The position numbers were made by a program, and so were the translations under genes. Positions 53,450-63,971 of a stretch of 64,000 nucleotides of DNA are shown here, piece by piece (the first letter of the stretch is position 1; the number at the start of each line of letters is the position of its first letter). The notes under the pieces were generated by a model that saw only the letters and a program-made list of their open reading frames with translations, was not told where the DNA came from and did no database searches. The stretch comes from Diadema setosum (lineage: Eukaryota; Echinodermata; Echinoidea; Diadematoida; Diadematidae), in assembly GCA_033980235.1 (NCBI GenBank), contig CM067067.1:1178001-1242000 (forward strand). The letters run 5' to 3'.

Positions 53450-53608
53450 GGGCCCTATTTCATAAAAAGTTGATATGATAGCAACTCTTGCTGGAATGGC
53501 AGTTGTCATGATAACGACACAAATCCAGCTTCCTGATTGGCTGTTGCTATTGAAAGTTGCCATTCCAGCAAGAGTTGCCATCCTAACATCTTTTATGAAA
53601 TGGGGCCC
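53450..53608. mobile_element. Short palindromic MITE, GGGCCC ends
   Basis: The ends GGGCCCTATTTCATAAAA and TTTTATGAAATGGGGCCC are inverted. Subterminal GCAACTCTTGCTGGAATGGC is mirrored further in, so most of the 159 bp folds into one hairpin. Confidence 0.85.
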
Positions 53609-54125
53609 AGTTCTTTTATTAGATGAGATATATTGATAATCCAGAGATCATAGTATTAGTTAGGAAGTTGTTGTGTTGTTTTTTTTTTTTGATGATGATG
53701 AAAGCATGAGTTGCAAAAATCCCATAGGAATGAAATATTAGATACACAATAATGTTTGGATAATTATAGTAATAATAATCGTCCACGTATTCATATATAT
53801 AGCAACATATGCATTTTGATATGATTTGATAGAGATGAGCTAGACTTGGGCAAATGCTACAAGCTGAACAGATGAAGTGTGACAAGGATTCACCTTTACC
53901 AGGATGTATGATGCAGTCATTTTTTAAGGAAAGGCCTCCCTGAAAAATCAGTTGGTCTGAATATGAGCAGAAAGGTTAAAGAACTGGACAGCAAAAATTT
54001 GAGCAAATTCTGACTGATACTAAGAAAATTATAATTATTTTTTTTAAAGCTGTGATCAGTCAAGCACAAATTGGCAACTACATGGTGTGGGCCCATCTTC
54101 CATCTGCTCTTGTGCACAAAATTCA

Positions 54126-54151
54126 TTGTTATTATTATTATTATTATCATT

Positions 54152-54182
<31 letters not shown>

Positions 54183-54206
54183 TTATTTTTATTATTATTA
54201 TTATTA

Positions 54207-54255
<49 letters not shown>

Positions 54256-54271
54256 CATCATCATCATCATC
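54126..54271. repeat. (ATT)n microsatellite, about 146 bp, ending in (ATC)n
   Basis: A long trinucleotide run with scattered TTT and ATC units. It produces homopolymeric Ile/Tyr/Leu frames that are not proteins. Confidence 0.95.
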
Positions 54272-54560
54272 ATAATTGTCAATGATACTTTTTGCATGCA
54301 GGGGTTGCGTCTAGGTAGATATTTACAAGGAACATATTGAAGGTGCATGGTGTTCACTTCGAAATTTACTTCATGGGAATATGAAAATTTTTTATTTTAT
54401 AGTACAGAGCTGGGGGGGGGGGGAGGTAGGTGGTATGTGACATCACAGAATTGGGAGTTTGTTTTTGATAGATCACAACTTCAGAAAACCATGTGCGCAA
54501 TCATGTCTTTTGTGTCATTGATTTTTCACATTGTGGCTGTAACTCCAGCTTCTTACATTT

Positions 54561-55636
54561 TTAGCTCACCTGAGCCAAAGGCTCAAGTGAGCTATTGCGA
54601 TCGCCCTTCGTCCGGCGTCCGTCGTCCATCGTCCGTCGTGCGTCGTGCGTCATGCGTAAACTTTTTACATTTTCATCTTCTTCTTGAAAACCCCAAGACC
54701 AATTTTCTATAAACTTGGCAGGTAGCATCCCTAGGGGATTAGGAACTCAAATTCTTAAAATGGGCACCATGCCCCACCCAGGGGGCCCCCAGGGGGGGGG
54801 GGGGGGGCCCAAACCCCCCAAAATTAAGGAATCTGTAAAAACTTCTTCTCTAGAACCAGAAGTGATAGAGCTAAGTTAATACTATGAGTTAGTACATTAA
54901 TGACTGTAATTTCAAGTTTGTTCATGGCAGAATCAGGGGTGGCCCCCCTTGGGACCCAGGGGAGGGGGGTGGGGGGTGGGGAGGGGTCCTAATGGGGCCT
55001 AAATTGTACATTTTCATCTTCTTCTTGAGAACCCCATGACCCATTTTCACCAAACTTGGCAGGTAGCATCCCTAGGGGGTTAGGATCTCAATTTGTTCAA
55101 ATGGGCACCATGCCCCACCCAGGGGGCCCCCAGGGGGGCCCAAACGCCCCAAAATTAAGGAATCTTTAAAAATCTTCTCTAGAATCAGAAGTTATAGAGC
55201 TAAGATAATACTATGAATGAGTACATTAATAATGACTGTAGTTTCAAGAATGTTCATAGCAGATCCAGGGGTGCCCATCTTGGGGGTGGGGGGGGGGGGT
55301 GGGAAGGTCCAAATGGGGTCTGAATTGTACATTTTCATCTTCTTCCTGAAAACCTCATGATTGATTTGCGTCAAACTTGGCAGGTAGCATCCCTAGGGGG
55401 TCAGGATCTCAATTTATCAAAATGGGCACCATGCCCCACCAGAGGGCCCCATGGGGCCCAATCCCCGCAAATTAAGGAATCTTTACAAATTTGGGTCTTT
55501 ATTGTACATTTTCATCTTCTACTTGAGAATGCCTGGTCAAATTTTGGTAGAGCTGTAAATAATTTAGATTAGTGACTGCGTGAAAGGTGAACTTGCGATA
55601 CTCAGGTGAGCACTAGACCCACGGGTCTCTTGTTGT
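54561..55636. mobile_element. 1.1-kb repeat with CTCACCTGAG ends and internal tandem units
   Basis: The left end TTAGCTCACCTGAGCC, followed by GCGTCCGTCGTCC-type triplets, and the right end ACTCAGGTGAGCACTAGACC bracket partial tandem copies of a roughly 320-340 bp unit. The units start ACATTTTCATCTTCTTCTTG near 54,667, 55,009 and 55,330, with a short fourth near 55,508. I recall this end type from other marine invertebrates. No coding capacity is seen. Confidence 0.7.
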
Positions 55637-55952
55637 AAGATATTTTGAGCGTACTGTGTAGGCCTAATAAAATCATGAGAGCAAAAATTTGCTATCACAA
55701 TGGACTCAATAAATCATGGTGGTTTTACACTGCTTATGTAACATCTGTTAAAATGATAATAAAAATCATCTTTTGTTTGTTTATGAATGCTGAAGTCAGT
55801 TGTAAGATACATCTTACATCCTTTGAGAAATTGTTACACTTCCATTGTTGCATGCACACTACACCAGACAAATTGAAATTTTGTGCACTAAAACAAGAAA
55901 TATCAAGAATGAATGCCAATTTTTATTCGATCAGATAAGATTTCAATTCAGC

Positions 55953-56168
55953 ATTCTGTAAAACTTGCTATTTTAGCGGCATGAAATTTTCACAAATTGG
56001 ACCCGATGGCCTTTTTCACGGCACAAGATTTTCACAAAGTGCCTCTGGCATTCAATGCATACTGTGTAGGCAAGAGCCTTCGCGTCCATTTTAATTTTGC
56101 GAATCTTGGCTCCCGCAAAATTTGTGAAATTAAAATGCACGCAGACATTCCTCATGTTACTGTAGTTA
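55953..56168. mobile_element. Diverged TTCGCG-type MITE-like stretch
   Basis: It has TTCTGTAAAACTTGCTATTT at the left and TGTTACTGTAG at the right, with inner GAAATTTTCACAAA / TTTGTGAAATTA inverted motifs. Limits are approximate. Confidence 0.45.
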
Positions 56169-56240
56169 TTGTCTGTGTGAAATTAGTCTATTTCAGGTTA
56201 GTGCAGAGTGCGGATGTATCGTGTCAAGTTTATAGACATC

Positions 56241-56382
56241 CGTACATTGTCCAAAACTATCTCAACTCTTGGAGAAAAGGCTTATTCTGCAGCCTCATCT
56301 CCCTGGAATACTCTTCCATTGATAATATCATTGACAGACTCTGTAGACAGATTTTAAAAGAATCTGAAGCCAAATTAAATGT
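56241..56382 (+). pseudogene. Dead non-LTR retrotransposon ORF2 C-terminal fragment
   Basis: The plus frame reads RTLSKTISTLGEKAYSAASS, PWNTLPLIISLTDSVDRF, then a TAA where Lys is expected, followed by KNLKPN. This matches the GERAFxxxAPxxWNxLP...SVDxFKKxLKTHLF tail of CR1/L2-like elements. It is short and broken by stops. It lies directly after a MITE-like stretch (55,953-56,168). Confidence 0.6.
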
Positions 56383-57032
56383 TTGCGTTATGTTTGGGTT
56401 AAGCATTTGTTAGATTTGTATATCTCTCCTCCTTCTCATTGTTAAGTATAATGTATAACTTACAACTGTATGTTCAATATTCGCTGTGCATGCATGTCTC
56501 TCTGCACCTCAGAATAGATAGAATTGATGGTGCATTATATACCTGTGTATTCATTATTATCTCTGTAAAATGAACATACACTAAAAGTCTAAAAGAATGA
56601 CATATCAGGTATAGTATAAGAAATGACTAGAAGGTAAAATGGAGTAAAAAAAAAAAACCAAACCTGTACAGTGTGCATAGATCCTTGTTGTAAAAATCCA
56701 ACCATGGTACTTGTGAAGCATTAGATATGTCAACTAAGTCAAAGAATCCTTGAATGTAGGACAGTAAATGTAATCTCACCCCACTCTATGCTATAATGTT
56801 GTTTTTGTAGTTTCAAGACATTACATTGTTAGGAAATCAGCAATGAAGGAATCAGTGCAGGATGTAGTATATCTACTGTCTGTTCCAAGGTATTGATTTG
56901 ATCAGAGCAGTTCTGTGGCTTGTTTATAGATAGTGATGACCTTACTTTGTGTTTATGCCTACCTGTTCATTCTCTTTGTGTGTTGTGCTTCTCTCATAGT
57001 TTGTGTAGGTTTGGGTCAAGGTCAAAGCACTG

Positions 57033-57221
57033 TTGCAGTTAGTCATATTTGTGGCCACTTGTACTGATGAAGTTCTGCGAGTGAACACACTGAATGAGAA
57101 ATTTTGGAACAAAAAGCACAGATGGCTTTGTGATGTGAACGAGCCAAAGAAGCAATCAACAGACTCTGGCCCAAAATGCTCCACATCGGATGGCTGTGCG
57201 GGCTTGGACTTTCACGTTTGA
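57033..57221 (+). other. Upstream open reading frame ending in TGATG at a possible TPK1 start
   Basis: This 62-codon frame stops with TGA at 57,219-57,221. The final A also starts an ATG (57,221) that is in frame with TPK1. If this stretch is 5' UTR, it is an upstream ORF in a stop-start overlap. The peptide resembles nothing I recognise. Whether the region is transcribed is unknown. Confidence 0.25.
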
Positions 57222-57238
57222 TGGGTCCTCCTACAGAG

Positions 57239-57293
57239 ATGGCAGAAGAGCGAATCTGGAGACCACTTGCCTGCTTTGAGGATGACTCAAAGG
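57239..57293 (+). CDS. TPK1: Thiamine pyrophosphokinase, coding exon 1
   Basis: This exon encodes the 18-residue N-terminal lead of thiamine pyrophosphokinase plus one base, and ends AAAGG followed by GTAAGT, a strong donor in phase 1. The start at 57,239 is preferred because the N-terminus then has about the same length as in vertebrate TPK1 (the conserved LN lands at residues 26-27). Two in-frame ATGs lie upstream (57,221 and 57,176) and the frame is open back to 57,134, so a longer N-terminus is possible. A CCTCCTACAG directly before the ATG looks like a splice acceptor, which would make this the first exon after a 5' UTR intron. Confidence 0.7.
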
Positions 57294-57680
57294 GTAAGTC
57301 CAGCTCATCTGCCCACAAAATACAGATCATTTAAGATAAAGTTCCATAGTGTCTATGATGTTTTGAGGTAATGACAGAGAAACTTCAAAGCTCGGATTGA
57401 TGCGTGTTCACCGTATCGTCTGCAGGGCAAGGTTAGATGAACTAAAATTCAAATATTCAGATATGTTCACCAGCATTTCCTGGCGCACTCAGCAGATTGA
57501 GGTAGAGAGAGATAAATGTGGCTGGATGGAGAGCTACAGAGAAAGAGAGGATTGACAGCAAACAGGGAGACATATTCACAAGTATAGTATTGGATAAAGC
57601 CAGACTCCATAATCATGATTGTTAATTGCCTTCTTCTGGTTCCACTGATTCCTTCAATGCTGAGAGGTATTACAGTTTAC

Positions 57681-57684
<4 letters not shown>

Positions 57685-57727
<43 letters not shown>
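57685..57727. repeat. (GT)n microsatellite in TPK1 intron 1
   Basis: About 21 clean units. Confidence 0.95.
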
Positions 57728-58461
57728 TATCAACAAGGACACTTGTGTACTCAAGCGCATGGAAGAAGAGTACATCTTCAAACTGGGCATGATTGATTCT
57801 TTGCTGTATGTAATTGGTGACCTGCATTTTATTTCTCCCAGGACTATCCACAAGTAATTACTTTCTACATGTTTACAAATCAAGTTTGCTTTCGTAGATC
57901 TAGGCTACATGAAAAAAAAAAATGCTATGTGATAGAGGAACTGTTTGATAATATGCACTATGATGGTATTCACTTCTAAACCGGTTTTTGAAGATTTGAT
58001 GATGCTGTGACTAAGTTGAGTAAATGATGGCATGGAGTCTAGGGACAAGGATGAAAGTAATACAGGAAATGTTTGAATGTGGTAACAAACTCAAAATGAC
58101 TTTTTTGTGTGTGATGAAAACAGAAATGTACGTTGAATAGATGTTGGGGATATTGCACAACCACTCTGCAGATCAATAGCAGGAGTATCAAAATTGCTTA
58201 AAAGAGTGATAGATCAACTAACACATGTGACTTCAGTGTAGGGAACCAGTTATTCAGTGCTTATTTAATCAAGAGGAAGCTAATCTTCATTATCTGTGAT
58301 TATTTCATATTTCATTTTAGCAGATATTTTGTCAAATGCTGTCCATAGATGAATTTGGTTGGACATATGGATGACTGGAGATTCATTGAAATCACTGGAG
58401 ATATTGTGTGGCTTCCATCAGAAAACATGTTTTGGAATGCAGCCGAAGAAAACCAATTAAA

Positions 58462-58816
58462 GGGGATGGCTAGTAACTGATCAGTGGGTGTCAGTGGGAA
58501 TGTTAGGGGATGATTGTTCCAATCCTTGTGGGAATCATTTAAGAGTACATTATATATCTATTGTTGTGTGAAAATAATTTGCTTCAGAATGGTCTCTGAT
58601 TCAAGTAATGTGCAGTTTAATGTTTCCAGGTTAGCATGCCTGTACAGTGGCGGGGCATTAAAGTGCACATTACTTGAATATGAGACTGTTCTGAAGCAAA
58701 TAATTCTCACACAACAATAGATATATAATGTACTCTTAAGTGAATCCCACAAGGATTGGAATAATCATCCCCCAGCATTCCCACTGATACCCACTGATCA
58801 GTTACTAGCCATCCCC
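58462..58816. mobile_element. 355-bp palindromic MITE with TTAAA target duplication
   Basis: The two arms, each roughly 150 bp, are near-perfect inverted copies (GGGGATGGCTAGTAACTGAT at the left is mirrored at the right), joined by a short loop near 58,640. TTAAA stands at both edges. Similar peptides appear on both strands only because of the palindrome. It sits in TPK1 intron 1. Confidence 0.9.
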
Positions 58817-60438
58817 TTAAAGAAATTCTGTTACATAAGAAACATCATATGCACACAAATATTGGAGTGCCACATGGTTTCATTGGGTTGTACTAAACAT
58901 ACTGATTCACTTTTAAATAATGATAAGAATTATTGTTGAGCGTTTGATCAAAGAAATATACTGTCTCTGCTTCCATAAATTCAATTCAAATTAAGTGACC
59001 AGTCTATGTGATAAACAAGCACTGAAAATCACAAGTGGTAGATGGTCAGATCCTGTAATATTAATCAAATATTGCCAAGGGTTGAATCAATTGACCAGAG
59101 TGCATAGCCCCCACAGACTTGACTCAGTACTGGTAACATCACCAGGATGATGAAAGCAGGTAGAGGGGCATAAATTAATTATTCTAGTCAGGCTAGCAAT
59201 CCATGCTGGGCTGAAATCTATTAACCTTGGAGATAGGAAGTACTGTCAATGTCATTGGATTCATGCAATCAATGAAAAACCACAATCTGTGACATCCTTC
59301 TCTAGTCTACATTCAACACACAGAGTAGCATTATTAGTCAAGATTTTATAATGCCATATAAATAAATTGTGATGTAATAGAGATGTTGACTGAATCTTAT
59401 ATTAAGTGAATGCCTGTCTGCATAGGAATAAAATATGGAAAGAAGTTTTATCTTTTGCATCATTTTGCAGGAATGTCATTTTTTTTTTTGGGGGGGGGGG
59501 GGGCTGTGGTAAAAGTTATACATTCCATAGAACTGTTAATCAGATATTATGTCAAGGGCAAATATATTGCCATGCCTCAGGAAGAGGTTCAAGTCAAGTG
59601 ATCTTTTAATGTCTAATTAGATGATTTTGCTGTTATTATTGTTCAAAATTCCTGTTAGATTTTTTTATTATATCGATGTGTCATCATAAATTGTTGTAGA
59701 GCTCCCGCCTAGAAAGGGTATACATCACATACCATAACCTAAATTTTAAAAGCATATTTCTATTTAACAATCACATTTTTTAACAATCTTTCCCTGAGTG
59801 TGTCATGAATCCTTTTGCTTTCATAAACTCCACATATATAAGAGTGCCAAAATGCCAACTGAGGTATTTTCTTGTAATGGTTGAAAGGGTCATGATTTAA
59901 TGTATCAACTAGCATATGACTCAACCATGGCAGTAGAGGACCAGATTATGGCTAGCTGGTCTGGTGTGGTGATCTATACAAATCATATGTATAAATACCT
60001 GTTGATATATGAAATGCACAATGAAAGGCAATGCACAATAAAAGGCATTTTTGTGGTTTAGAAATCATTTTGACTTGTTGCCCTAGAGTAGATACCAAAG
60101 CTAGAGTTCAAAAGGGACACAATGAGTGGAATTCAGTAAAGCTTGAACTTGTTAGCATTAGTATTCTGATAATGCTAAATTTTGGATTAATAGAGCATTC
60201 ATGCGAGTAAGGCAAGGTTAGTAGTTTAGACTGGAAAAGAATTCATTCCTTTGTGGTGGGATATAGGCCCATGGATTCTATCAGTTCTGCATAGTAGAAT
60301 CATGGAACTACTAAGGAGCTCCATGGTAGAATTGAGGGTCCACTACACATAACCACTCTAGATTAATCAGAGCTGCCATATTGAATGCAAAGTCATGAAG
60401 TGTTCACCCTACCTGTGTTGACTTAGAGATTTAAAATC

Positions 60439-60449
60439 ACACACACACA

Positions 60450-60515
<66 letters not shown>

Positions 60516-60526
60516 CACACACACAC
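60439..60526. repeat. (CA)n microsatellite in TPK1 intron 1
   Basis: About 44 units with single-base interruptions. Confidence 0.95.
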
Positions 60527-61460
60527 TTCTTTACGTATTGTGTGTGTGTGTGGGGGGGGGGGACTTTATGTATGTGTTTGTATAAATGTTTTTCTGTGAA
60601 TTTGATTATCTCTGATATCCTTGGATATCATCCTGTAACCAAAAGTATGGCAATACACCTCATTGGTAGACTGTACTGGAAAGGAAGAAGAAGAACCAAA
60701 AGGGAAGTTGGTTGATGAAACGTTTTAACCCTTCCAGAGTCATGCCTTGCTTAATTAAAAAACAAACAAATATTAAAGTGGGCTGTAACCAAAGAGTGCC
60801 ACCCCAAGTATTTGATTCATTTGTATGGACAGCATTGCTTGTGTCTTGGTATTCATTACTGCAGACATGTGCTGTACTATCTTTAACTCTTTGAGTCCCA
60901 TAGACATGTTTACATATTAGTACAATGGTACTAGGATTTTACATGTTAGGCATGAGAGGATGAAACTACAGTGTATGTCTTTCATAAGATTACTTGGCAT
61001 GCTGAAACCCTGGGTACCATCATACCCCAGGTTATGGCATTGTGTAGTCCATCTTCATTCTTTACATACAGATACAGGTGTACACACTGCTGTCATGGTG
61101 GCCAGATTTTTTAGATGGGATTTAACGATCGCAGTGCCAATTAATCCCAGTTATGATGTGTTCACTGTGATTAGAACATTGATATTAATGATAATAATAA
61201 TGAAAGTTGTATACTATTTCTAAAAATGTTGTCATAAATTTGGACAGTAATTCAGAAAGATATTATTTTGATCCACAGGCTTCTGACTGGCCAAGTTTTT
61301 CAGGGGACTGATCAGACTTATCCTGAATATTTTACTGTTTGGTACCATAATCATAGAGTGAAAAAGAATAATTAAGTTATTTAACTTATCTGATGTATAA
61401 GCATCATGTGATTGTTTATAACAGCTGATCAGTGGTTGACTTCTGGTACATTCTCCATAG

Positions 61461-61608
61461 ATAAGGTAGCTGTGATTGCTCTGAATCGACCCCTGGGTGA
61501 CCTCCAACCCCTCCTGACAAAGGTATGGGACCGAGCTGTGCTGAGAGCTGCTGCCGACGGTGCTTCCAACCGCCTCACTGATCTGCCATCACAAGTGGGC
61601 AGCAAAAG
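61461..61608 (+). CDS. TPK1: Thiamine pyrophosphokinase, coding exon 2 (N-terminal ADG motif)
   Basis: TPK transfers a pyrophosphate group from ATP to thiamine, making thiamine diphosphate in the cytosol. This exon follows acceptor TTCTCCATAG, opens with two bases that complete Asp19, encodes residues 20-67 and ends in phase 2. It contains VIALNRPLG, matching the family's first beta strand, and LRAAADGASNRL, matching the conserved ADGGANRL motif that forms part of the active site. Here the second Gly is Ala and the following Ala is Ser. The donor is the weak sequence AG|GTTTGAG. It is chosen because phase 2 joins in frame to exon 3 and gives nearly the expected spacing to GDFDS. Without that splice the frame runs on as non-conserved sequence. 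Confidence 0.88.
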
Positions 61609-61921
61609 GTTTGAGAAGATTTTATCCCGACTTGAAATAGAAGGCAATGAGGTCAATAGCTGGAAATGTCATGCATATGTTCAAATGAAGAAACTGGTTT
61701 GTCATTTCGGTAATTCACTGGTAAATGCAATGTTTACAGGCCAATAACAAAGACAATATCAGCAGTTGGTGTCCTCCTTTCCAGAATCTTGTCAGTGGCC
61801 AAATACTGCAGGATGTTTTTTATTGATGCACTATCACTTTGATAAATGTTCGGTAAAGTCCGGGTGATAATCAGGTCTCCATCATTACTTCATTCAGAAG
61901 CGGATCTAGAGGGGGGGGGGT

Positions 61922-61956
<35 letters not shown>

Positions 61957-61967
61957 GGGGGGGTTGC

Positions 61968-62047
<80 letters not shown>

Positions 62048-62930
62048 GGACCTTTTTTTTTTTTTAATCTTATCTTTTTTTCAAACTTGTAATTTTATAT
62101 TTTTCTATTTATGGCAAAGTGACCTCTATACCAAAAATAGTGGTAGATGCAAGAAAAACACCATTTTCACACACAGATTTTCAAAAATTCTCCCTACTGT
62201 GCGAGGGGGGACACCCCCCTCCCACACTATCCCCCCTCGCTCGCTACGCTCCTCGCATACCGCCCAACCCCACCCTTTATAAAAAGCTACATCCACCCCT
62301 GTTCATTTATTATACCAAAATAATCTTGAATGTTCCACTATGTCTCCATCTACATAACATGAGTTTAAGTGTAACCTGTACAAAAAGCACAATTTTTACA
62401 TGGATTGTATTTACATTTCTTTCATACCTTCGTAGAAGTGGAACCCTTATCTGTATCATGATATTTGTCACTGGGAGTCAAATGTGCATCCTTCTAGAGA
62501 ATATCATGGTTCTGTGTGGGGCTGTCTGCAATGCATGCTTCTTGGTTCTTGAATGTGTTGTATGCCAGTGTGTGGTAGAATTGAGTTCCAGGTGTGCAAT
62601 ATTTACACCTGTTTCTGTGTGGTTCATGCTAATAACTACAGTGCTGTTGAGTACTCACAGGAGTGCTTTAGGGTTCTTTTATTGGTTGATAGCTTGATGC
62701 AGGGCAGTCTACCCTAGGGCTAATTGATCTGAAACACTACCAGCTTGAGTATTGCTTTCTAAAAGTAATCTTGAATGAGTGATTTTACATTTTTTACTGA
62801 AATCTTTTCTATGACAACGTGAAGAAACTTTAAATGATAATGTTTCTGTCCTTGAATCCAAGGCCATTGATATTCATACTTTGTGCAAGAGATGTTACTG
62901 TGATTTGTGTCCCATGTTATCTTCATCCAG
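61609..62930 (+). other. TPK1 intron 2
   Basis: A phase-2 intron with a weak GTTTGA donor and a CTTCATCCAG acceptor. It is largely filled by a MITE-like insertion (61,895-62,301) with extreme G, C and A homopolymers. A 192-codon frame at 62,119-62,697 starts in that insertion and has no protein-like pattern. Confidence 0.75.
61895..62301. mobile_element. MITE of the CAG..GGATC..CTG family with extreme homopolymer tracts
   Basis: The left end CAGAAGCGGATCTAGAGG and right end ATCCACCCCTG are degenerate inverted repeats, with TTCATT on both sides as a target duplication. The interior starts with about 40 G, then about 45 C, then about 27 A. The end family is shared with 51,156-51,318. It lies in TPK1 intron 2. 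Confidence 0.65.
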
Positions 62931-63003
62931 ATATATCCCTGATTTACTGACTGGGGATTTTGACTCCATCCGACCTGAAGTGAAACTGGCGCTTGAGAGA
63001 GAG
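62931..63003 (+). CDS. TPK1: Thiamine pyrophosphokinase, coding exon 3 (GDFDS motif)
   Basis: The exon lies between acceptor CTTCATCCAG and donor GTAACT. Its first base completes Arg68. It then encodes residues 69-92, ending in phase 0. It carries YIPDLLTGDFDSIRPEV, the signature block of thiamine pyrophosphokinases; the acidic GDFDS residues (Asp77, Asp79) are known in the family to bind magnesium-nucleotide. The match to animal TPK1 over this block is nearly residue for residue, so the assignment is firm even though the exon is short. Confidence 0.93.
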
Positions 63004-63875
63004 GTAACTATCTTGAGGAAGATAAAGTTTTCCACAAATTACAATTCATCTCTCTCAAGGCAGTAGACTATTACAGAGTACCAAAGTGTGATGTCATAGC
63101 CATGGCCATGGAAGCTGGTTCTAAACAACCTCACCTGGCCTGTGCTCAAATATCTGTTAACACTATTGTTGCTAACCATGCTCACACCAGGTACCAACAC
63201 CAGCTATAACAAGGGACTGTGGCATCATCATTATCTTTGGTACATTGTAATGCTTTGAATTAAATCTTTTTAAAACTTGCTTGTTGCAGCCTGATGCAAC
63301 CAGTGGAGCCATCTTCTCTTAGTGGATATTGAGATGGTTTCTCATTCATAAAGTCCCTAGTTCAAGTCCCTTGGCATCAGTGGTTGTGCCTCTAAGCAAA
63401 GCATTTTTATCCTCATTCATTACTCTTTCCAGTTGTTAGCTTACTAAATAAGCATTCACTGCTTCCCTTGTGGCCATGTAAAATAAATTCAAGCATACAA
63501 ACCTGAGTGGTCTAAAGAGCACTGGCAATATGGCATCACATCAGCCTTCCTTTGATATTACTGACAAAGCAACATTTTACTGGACATCAAACTTCATCTC
63601 TCTGCAGACCGGGGTCACATGTAGATGGCTAAAGGAAGAAATCAGCTGCTAAAATAAGGTCATCAGAGTTTTGATAATGCCTTTTGACTTCTTTTGACAC
63701 AGTCATGATTTGATATTTAGAGCCTGATTTACTTACATCAAATTGATTGAGAGCTAAAGATTAAGGAGGAGTAGATAGCAATGAAAAATGCTGGAGAGTA
63801 AGATGAGATTGAAGCAAGTGATTTCCTTTTGTGTTTCACATATTCTTATCTTATTTATTCATGTCCTTCAACCAG
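63004..63875 (+). other. TPK1 intron 3
   Basis: A phase-0 intron (GTAACT to CTTCAACCAG) with a degenerate tRNA-derived SINE-like stretch around 63,290-63,480. Nothing else is seen. Confidence 0.75.
63290..63480 (+). repeat. Degenerate SINE-like sequence in TPK1 intron 3
   Basis: It has a B-box-like AGTTCAAGTCC at 63,361-63,371, followed by GTGCCTCTAAGCAAAGCATT, recalling the GAGCAAGGCACTT tails of tRNA-derived SINEs. Edges are uncertain. Confidence 0.4.
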
Positions 63876-63971
63876 GGGAGTACAGTGATTCCAACCCCAG
63901 ATCAGGATTACACAGACTTCACCAAGTGTCTGAAGATAGTACTACAGAGGCTCCAAGAAGAAGCTCCAGAT
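63876..63971 (+). CDS. TPK1: Thiamine pyrophosphokinase, coding exon 4 (TPDQDxTD motif)
   Basis: This is a 96-base exon, phase 0 at both ends, after acceptor CTTCAACCAG and before donor GTAAGT. It encodes residues 93-124, including IPTPDQDYTDFTKCLK, another block conserved in all thiamine pyrophosphokinases. In the family these acidic residues take part in nucleotide and metal binding. It is followed by a charged helix (LQRLQEEAPD). Animal TPK1 is about 240 residues, so roughly the second half, including the GRxDQ region and the thiamine-binding C-terminal domain, must lie to the right of the window. Confidence 0.93.

Larger units (their letters stand above)
45517..57032. other. Intergenic region between the divergent receptor and TPK1 genes
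   Basis: No convincing gene was found here. It contains the receptor-upstream tandem array, several MITEs, two non-LTR retrotransposon 3' fragments, a candidate exon and microsatellites, each listed separately. 47,610-49,580 and 56,390-57,030 hold nothing recognisable apart from a GA-rich tract near 48,220. Confidence 0.6.
57294..61460 (+). other. TPK1 intron 1
   Basis: A phase-1 intron from GTAAGT to TTCTCCATAG. It holds a GT microsatellite, a 355-bp palindromic MITE (58,462-58,816), a poly-T/poly-G tract near 59,479 and a CA microsatellite. No other features are seen. Confidence 0.75.

Noticed and set aside
53917..54357. 146-codon minus frame and 62-89 codon plus frames with poly-Ile/Tyr/Leu
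   Set aside because: They are translations of the (ATT)n microsatellite.
58514..58752. Similar 64-68 residue peptides on both strands
   Set aside because: They arise from the MITE palindrome at 58,462-58,816, not from duplicated genes.
62119..62697. 192-codon plus frame
   Set aside because: It begins inside a MITE and continues as hydrophobic, Cys-rich translation of AT-rich intron; no domain, and it lies between two firm TPK1 exons.
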